A stretch of 47,626 nucleotides of DNA from Dolichospermum sp. UHCC 0259 (lineage in GTDB: Bacteria > Cyanobacteriota > Cyanobacteriia > Cyanobacteriales > Nostocaceae), in the NCBI RefSeq assembly GCF_009711935.1, contig NZ_VIKX01000181.1, positions 1 through 47,626 of the forward strand, read 5' to 3'. The notes under the pieces are model-generated. The model was not told the DNA's origin. It saw nothing but the letters and a program-made list of their open reading frames with translations, and did no database searches. Each line of letters opens with the position of its first letter. Within the stretch, counting starts at the first letter, position 1. The translations under genes and the position numbers were made by a program. Positions 43,532 to 47,626 of the stretch are shown one piece after another.

Positions 43532-44800
43532 ATGGTTTATTTTATGGAACTACAAACTGCGATAGTCGCTCTTTTAGTCTTCTATGTCGCCTGGAATTTG
43601 GGTGCAAATGATGTTGCTAATGCGATGGGAACTTCTGTGGGTTCTGGGGCTATTACCTTGAAACAGGCAATTATTATTGCTGGGGTGTTAGAGTTTCTTG
43701 GTGCTGTTTTGTTTGGACAAGAGGTAACGTCTACCCTGGGTACGAAAATTGCGAATCCGGTTTTGTTTGCGACGATACCAGAAACTTTAGTGATGGGGAT
43801 GATTTCGGTACTGCTCACGGCTGGGATTTGGCTACAAATTGCCACAGCTAGGGGTTTACCGGTTTCTTCGTCTCATGCAATTGTGGGGGCGATCGCTGGC
43901 TTTAGTTGGGTAGCATTGGGAGTAGAAGCAATAGATTGGTCATCCATTGGTTTAATTACCGTTGGCTGGATTTTAACGCCGATAATTAGTGGTGCGATCG
44001 CCGCTAGTTTGTATAGTCTGATTCAACAATGGATTTTTAACCAACCTCAACCCCTCTCTCAGTTACAAGAATGGATTCCCTGGTTAAGTACATTGCTATT
44101 GAGTGTATTTGGCATTATCGTTCTGCCGACAATCACTCAACCCTTGAGCCAGTTCTTACTTACAGAGGGAAAAATTAATATTCCTGCTCACGACATTACC
44201 CTATTCATCGGTGGTATCGCTGTATTATCCCTGACCTTGATCAGTTGGCGACAATTGGTAAATAGTCAAATTGAAAACAAAATTCAAGGATTATTTGCCA
44301 AATTTCAAGTTTTAAGTGCTTGCTTTGTGGCATTTGCTCACGGTTCTAATGATGTTGGGAATGCGATCGCACCTCTAGCAGTAATTTCCTACATTAACCA
44401 CCAAGGTAAAGTCCCCAGTGATCAACTCCCCATTCCCCTGTGGATTCTAGTTTTCGGTGCGATCGGCATTGTGGCAGGATTAGCAGTTTGGGGTAAAAAA
44501 GTTATTGCCACCATTGGCGAAAATATTATTTCCTTAGAACCTAGTAGCGGATTTTGCGCCGAACTAGCCACAGCTATCACCATCTTATTAGCTTCCCGCT
44601 TAGGTTTACCCGTTTCCACCTCCCATGCCCTTGTCGGTGGAGTTGTGGGCATTGGACTGGTACAAAATATTAAATCAATAAAATTTGCCACTATCCAAAA
44701 TATCGCCGCCGCTTGGTTAATTACCATTCCCATCAGCGTCGCCCTGAGTGCTACTATTTTTACCATGATGGTAATTTTCAAAGCACTAAACTGGCACTAG
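43532..44800 (+). CDS. PiT-family inorganic phosphate transporter
   Basis: A 422-residue integral membrane carrier with about ten spans and the inverted-repeat signatures GANDVANAMGTSVGSGA (near residue 24) and HGSNDVGNAIAP (near 271), plus PVSSSHA and PVSTSHA. It imports phosphate by H+ or Na+ coupling with low affinity. AGGTG sits five bases upstream of the ATG at 43532; a second ATG is at 43544. It is divergent from the methyltransferase gene. The segment 44176-44230 recurs exactly at the window end. Confidence 0.94.
   Translation: MVYFMELQTAIVALLVFYVAWNLGANDVANAMGTSVGSGAITLKQAIIIAGVLEFLGAVLFGQEVTSTLGTKIANPVLFATIPETLVMGMISVLLTAGIWLQIATARGLPVSSSHAIVGAIAGFSWVALGVEAIDWSSIGLITVGWILTPIISGAIAASLYSLIQQWIFNQPQPLSQLQEWIPWLSTLLLSVFGIIVLPTITQPLSQFLLTEGKINIPAHDITLFIGGIAVLSLTLISWRQLVNSQIENKIQGLFAKFQVLSACFVAFAHGSNDVGNAIAPLAVISYINHQGKVPSDQLPIPLWILVFGAIGIVAGLAVWGKKVIATIGENIISLEPSSGFCAELATAITILLASRLGLPVSTSHALVGGVVGIGLVQNIKSIKFATIQNIAAAWLITIPISVALSATIFTMMVIFKALNWH
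44176..44230 (+). repeat. 55-bp segment duplicated at the window end
   Basis: Internal to the PiT gene and exactly identical to 47572-47626. The match begins after differing bases (T versus C) and runs to the last base of the window. Confidence 0.97.
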
Positions 44801-45111
44801 ATAGGTGGACATGAAAAAACAAAATATGTTATGTAACAAACAGCAGAATCTCCCAAAACCTAATTCCCTGTTCCCTTCTATAAATTAATAGTCTCCCATC
44901 ATGATGGCAACTATCAAGCAATAGGTATTCCGCACGGATTTGATGCTAGTAGTTAGGTATTCATTTGTAAGGCTTTTATAAGTTAATTAAATTTATAAGT
45001 TCAGTAAAATTGTTCAGTTTCCTGTCTTTTCTCAAGGAAACTTAATACAGGTGTTGTTCGCGCAAAAGTGCTGAGTAACTTAATCATCAAGGTGTTAGAG
45101 GCTAGAAACCG
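44801..45111. other. Intergenic region between PiT and EamA genes
   Basis: About 310 bp, AT-rich, without a recognisable gene. Both flanking genes read rightward, so the promoter of the EamA gene is expected here. I see no convincing regulatory motif. Confidence 0.5.
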
Positions 45112-47544
45112 ATGGGGCGATTTGAGAAGCGACCAGAAAACCCACGCATTAGAGGTGAGCTATCCAGAGCCGCAGAAAATGCTCTATGGGATGTAGTTGA
45201 AGATTTAGAAAATCTTCAACAAAATCTGCTGAGGTCGTTGCAGGAAGACGTAAAACGGCTAGAAACTGAAAAAAATCGCTTATCTGGCGATATTCAAAAG
45301 TTAATTGAGGAAAAAGAAAATCTCCAACAATCCCGGCAAATCACTGAACAACAAGTATTAATCCGTCAATTAGCAGAAGTTTTAGCCAAACATATATCTT
45401 CCCAATTACAATCCTCATTGAAAACTTTAGCTACTCAAGCCGTAGAGCATGACTCCTTGGATTCATCTGCGCTGCAAAATGCTCAACTAAACAATAATGC
45501 TATTAATGAAATCGGACAGAATGTCACTAATATGCTAGACAGTCTGGATGATACGGTAACTATTGCTTTTAATTCACTATTACAAGAACTCAAAAATTAT
45601 CAAGGTGATCTTTCCCAACAGTTGTCACGGATGTATAGTCAACAACAGCAAGGGGAAGCGATACTAGGAGAATTTGTTAATCGTCTGCGAAGTGAAGTAG
45701 AAAAAAATCGAGATACTAACTCTGTCAAAACAACAACGGGCGGCGCACCTACCGTTTTACAACTATCTGATAATCTGCGTGGCGAAACTATAACTCATCA
45801 AAATGGTTCTTCGGAAAAATCCCCACAAAGAATCATTGTTGAACCAGTTGCTTTGATTCCTCACGAATCAGCACACAGTGATTCTACATCAGCAGCCAAT
45901 GCGGTTATATTATCTTCACCAATAGATAACACTTCTAAACCCAATTCTTTCGTAAATCCAGATTTACCAACAGCAATACCGGACAATAAAACACCTGAAC
46001 CCACTTCTTTTGTAAATCCAAATTTACCAACAGTAATACCGGACAATAAAACACCTGAACCCACTTCTTTTGTAAATCCAGATTTACCAACAGTCATACC
46101 AGATAATAAAACCCCTGAATCCAGTGCTTTTGTAAGTCTAGATACATCATCAGAAGATCCAAATTCTGAACCCAGTTCTTTCGTAAATCCAGATTTACCA
46201 ACAGTCATACCAGATAATAAAACACTTGAATCCAGTTCTTTCGTAAATCCAGATAGATCATCAGAAGATCCAAATTCTGAACTTGGTGCTATTTTGACTT
46301 CTAAGGTATTAACAGCACCTTCTCTGGGAGATGCAAAATCTGAACCGCTTTCTGTTTTAACTCCTAATTTACCCACAGGAAGACCGCCAACACCAAAATT
46401 AAGACGGGAAACAACTCCTAGACAACCAACAACACCTCAACAACCGAAAACACCTCAACAACCGAAAACACCTCAACAACAAATAACTCCCAGACAACAA
46501 AGATCCCGGACATCTCCCAATTGGTCACAGTTACAGATAGGTTTCCTATTTATTGCTTTATCTACAGTGGTTTCGTCTCTTTACAACGTAGCAATTAAAG
46601 CGATTTTCTTTACAGCTTCTAACCCTTTGGGTGGATTGCCAACACAACAGTTAATCTTTCCGACATTGGGGAATATTTTCTTGATTTTGATGCTACGTTT
46701 ATTAGTGGTTGTGCCATTAATGTTACTTTTATCGCCTATATTACATCCTCCTATTTGGCAAGAATTAGAAAATTTATTTGCCTCATTAAAAGCAAAGGCA
46801 ACGCCTACTCAGAACAAAACTAAACAGGCTCTATTTTTGTCAGTAGTTAGCGGTTGTTTATTATTTTTATCCCAGGTATTTATTTACATTGCTATTGGTG
46901 AAGTCAGAACAGGAATGGCGATCGCTCTCTTCTTTATCTATCCAGTTATGAGCGTGTTTTTGTCCTGGGTTATGTTTCAGGAACGTCCTAATTTACTAGC
47001 TACTGGAGCAATGGCAGCAATTTTTTGTGGTGAATTATTAGTTTTAGGTAGTCAGTCTACAGGGGTGAATAACACCTCACTAGGCAGCACCACAGCCATT
47101 CTATCTGGGCTATCATTTGCGATTTACGTCATTCTCACGAGAATATGTGCCACTAAACTCAAGTTACATCCCGTATCTTTGACTTTAATTAACTTCACCA
47201 CCATGTTGTTATTAAGTTTTATCTGCTTAATAATTCCATTACCCGGTAATTTAGGTTTAGCAATTAGCTCATCTAATATCCTTGAACTGGTATTAAGTGC
47301 ATTTATATTAGGTGTTTTAACTTTGTGCGGTTACTTATTCAATAATTTTGGCATTCGTAAACTAGGTTCGCCGTTCTCCTCTTTAATTGGAGCTACAGTC
47401 CCGATTTTAACCGTAATTTTCGCCGGGATCATGCTGCAAGAATCTCTAGATATAGTCCAAGTCATCGGAGTTATCTTAGTGACCCTTGGTGCAGCGAGTA
47501 TTAGCTGGAAAAAAACACCTAACCAGCTACAACCGACTAAATGA
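45112..47544 (+). CDS. EamA/DMT-family transporter with long coiled-coil and repeat N-terminus
   Basis: An 810-residue fusion. Residues about 25-90 are coiled coil (DLENLQQNLLRSLQEDVKRL...), and helical residues continue to about 205. Residues 275-400 are imperfect repeats built on SFVNPDLPTVIPDNKTPEP, alternating with SSEDPNSE. Residues 425-465 are TPQQPK repeats. Residues about 470-805 contain ten membrane spans of the drug/metabolite transporter superfamily (EamA), including GEVRTGMAIALFFIYPVMSVFLSW in parts (IYPVMSVFLSW) and GATVPILTVIFAGIMLQE. The substrate is unknown. The N-terminus is about 450 residues longer than a normal EamA protein and probably cytoplasmic. It starts with ATG after an AGAGG-like stretch. 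Confidence 0.88.
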   Translation: MGRFEKRPENPRIRGELSRAAENALWDVVEDLENLQQNLLRSLQEDVKRLETEKNRLSGDIQKLIEEKENLQQSRQITEQQVLIRQLAEVLAKHISSQLQSSLKTLATQAVEHDSLDSSALQNAQLNNNAINEIGQNVTNMLDSLDDTVTIAFNSLLQELKNYQGDLSQQLSRMYSQQQQGEAILGEFVNRLRSEVEKNRDTNSVKTTTGGAPTVLQLSDNLRGETITHQNGSSEKSPQRIIVEPVALIPHESAHSDSTSAANAVILSSPIDNTSKPNSFVNPDLPTAIPDNKTPEPTSFVNPNLPTVIPDNKTPEPTSFVNPDLPTVIPDNKTPESSAFVSLDTSSEDPNSEPSSFVNPDLPTVIPDNKTLESSSFVNPDRSSEDPNSELGAILTSKVLTAPSLGDAKSEPLSVLTPNLPTGRPPTPKLRRETTPRQPTTPQQPKTPQQPKTPQQQITPRQQRSRTSPNWSQLQIGFLFIALSTVVSSLYNVAIKAIFFTASNPLGGLPTQQLIFPTLGNIFLILMLRLLVVVPLMLLLSPILHPPIWQELENLFASLKAKATPTQNKTKQALFLSVVSGCLLFLSQVFIYIAIGEVRTGMAIALFFIYPVMSVFLSWVMFQERPNLLATGAMAAIFCGELLVLGSQSTGVNNTSLGSTTAILSGLSFAIYVILTRICATKLKLHPVSLTLINFTTMLLLSFICLIIPLPGNLGLAISSSNILELVLSAFILGVLTLCGYLFNNFGIRKLGSPFSSLIGATVPILTVIFAGIMLQESLDIVQVIGVILVTLGAASISWKKTPNQLQPTK
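45937..46280 (+). repeat. In-frame coding repeats of the EamA N-terminus
   Basis: Five related units of about 57-66 bp encode SFVNPDLPTVIPDNKTPE-type segments, with two SSEDPNSE interruptions. Neighbouring units are nearly identical at DNA level (for example 45952-46011 and 46012-46071), showing recent expansion. A second, shorter array (CAACAACCGAAAACACCT) lies at 46433-46480. Confidence 0.9.
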
Positions 47545-47571
47545 GTGGGGGAGGTTGGGGGAGTAGGTTAC

Positions 47572-47626
47572 TAATATTCCTGCTCACGACATTACCCTAT
47601 TCATCGGTGGTATCGCTGTATTATCC
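47572..47626 (+). repeat. 55-bp copy of internal PiT sequence at the window edge
   Basis: Exactly equals 44176-44230 in the same orientation. It follows the EamA stop by 27 bases and has no context of its own. A length of exactly 55 is a common assembly k-mer size, so an assembly overlap is the simplest explanation. Confidence 0.95.

Noticed and set aside
45861-46376. 171-codon minus-strand repeat protein
   Set aside because: It is the antisense of the in-frame coding repeats of the EamA gene and inherits their periodicity.

Overview
The window looks like part of the chromosome of a filamentous, heterocyst-forming, AT-rich cyanobacterium (order Nostocales). The evidence is: many HIP1 octamers (GCGATCGC); a phycobilin lyase (CpcT); a high-light-inducible protein; heptanucleotide tandem repeats; and a PatX-type precursor carrying the heterocyst-inhibitory pentapeptide RGSGR behind an NtcA box and a DIF1-like TCCGGA. 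I cannot name the species.

Layout. 0.05-3.4 kb: an arsenic-resistance operon read leftward (PstS-like binding protein, NIP-like aquaporin, ArsH, ArsC, start of ACR3). 3.7-5.2 kb: alanine dehydrogenase and a small Hli protein. 5.8-15.8 kb: an accessory island, described below. 16.0-21.0 kb: tRNA-Cys, cpcT and the pstSCAB phosphate transporter with a Pho box. 21.5-29.7 kb: mostly metabolism (aspartate kinase, YnfA, a 5'-truncated NadR, HisRS, a DUF3598-like protein, aldehyde dehydrogenase, an isocitrate-lyase/PEP-mutase family enzyme). 29.8-32.8 kb: a compact HEPN plus multidomain P-loop NTPase pair that looks like a conflict module. 32.9-41.5 kb: MTHFR, TrpRS, an actin-like ParM with a partner gene, a Gfo/Idh/MocA oxidoreductase, QueC and an FAD-dependent oxidoreductase. 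41.5-42.3 kb: patX followed by a repeat-rich intergenic region. 42.4-47.5 kb: a methyltransferase, a PiT phosphate transporter and an EamA transporter with an unusual N-terminal extension.

The most remarkable system is the 5.8-15.8 kb island. It is a diversity-generating retroelement (DGR) joined to a MoxR/vWA/trypsin conflict-type operon. Read leftward the order is Trypco1 protein, trypsin-VMAP-like protein, MoxR AAA ATPase, an 890-residue protein with a degenerate vWA-like region and a C-terminal FGE/C-type-lectin domain, the Avd accessory protein, the reverse transcriptase, the template repeat (TR) and a structured RNA segment. A second stand-alone FGE target lies further downstream. The TR (7854-7974) aligns without gaps to both variable repeats (VR1 5858-5978, VR2 9620-9740). 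VR1 differs at 9 positions and VR2 at 13, and every difference falls on a template adenine of the coding strand. This is a direct footprint of adenine-specific mutagenic retrohoming into two genes. The class (DGR-diversified effectors of MoxR-vWA systems in multicellular prokaryotes) has been described before. Features that seem particular to this locus are two targets with duplicated flanks, four copies of a 63-bp repeat that bracket the RT core and a BrnT/BrnA toxin-antitoxin pair as separate modules, and a repeat insertion with a 56-bp duplication that split the moxR/target junction but recreated the ribosome-binding site.

Limits. Function is inferred from sequence recognition only. The last 55 bases exactly repeat part of the PiT gene, and ACR3 homology stops at about base 55 from the start, so both window edges may be assembly-graph overlaps and should not be read as biology without checking.
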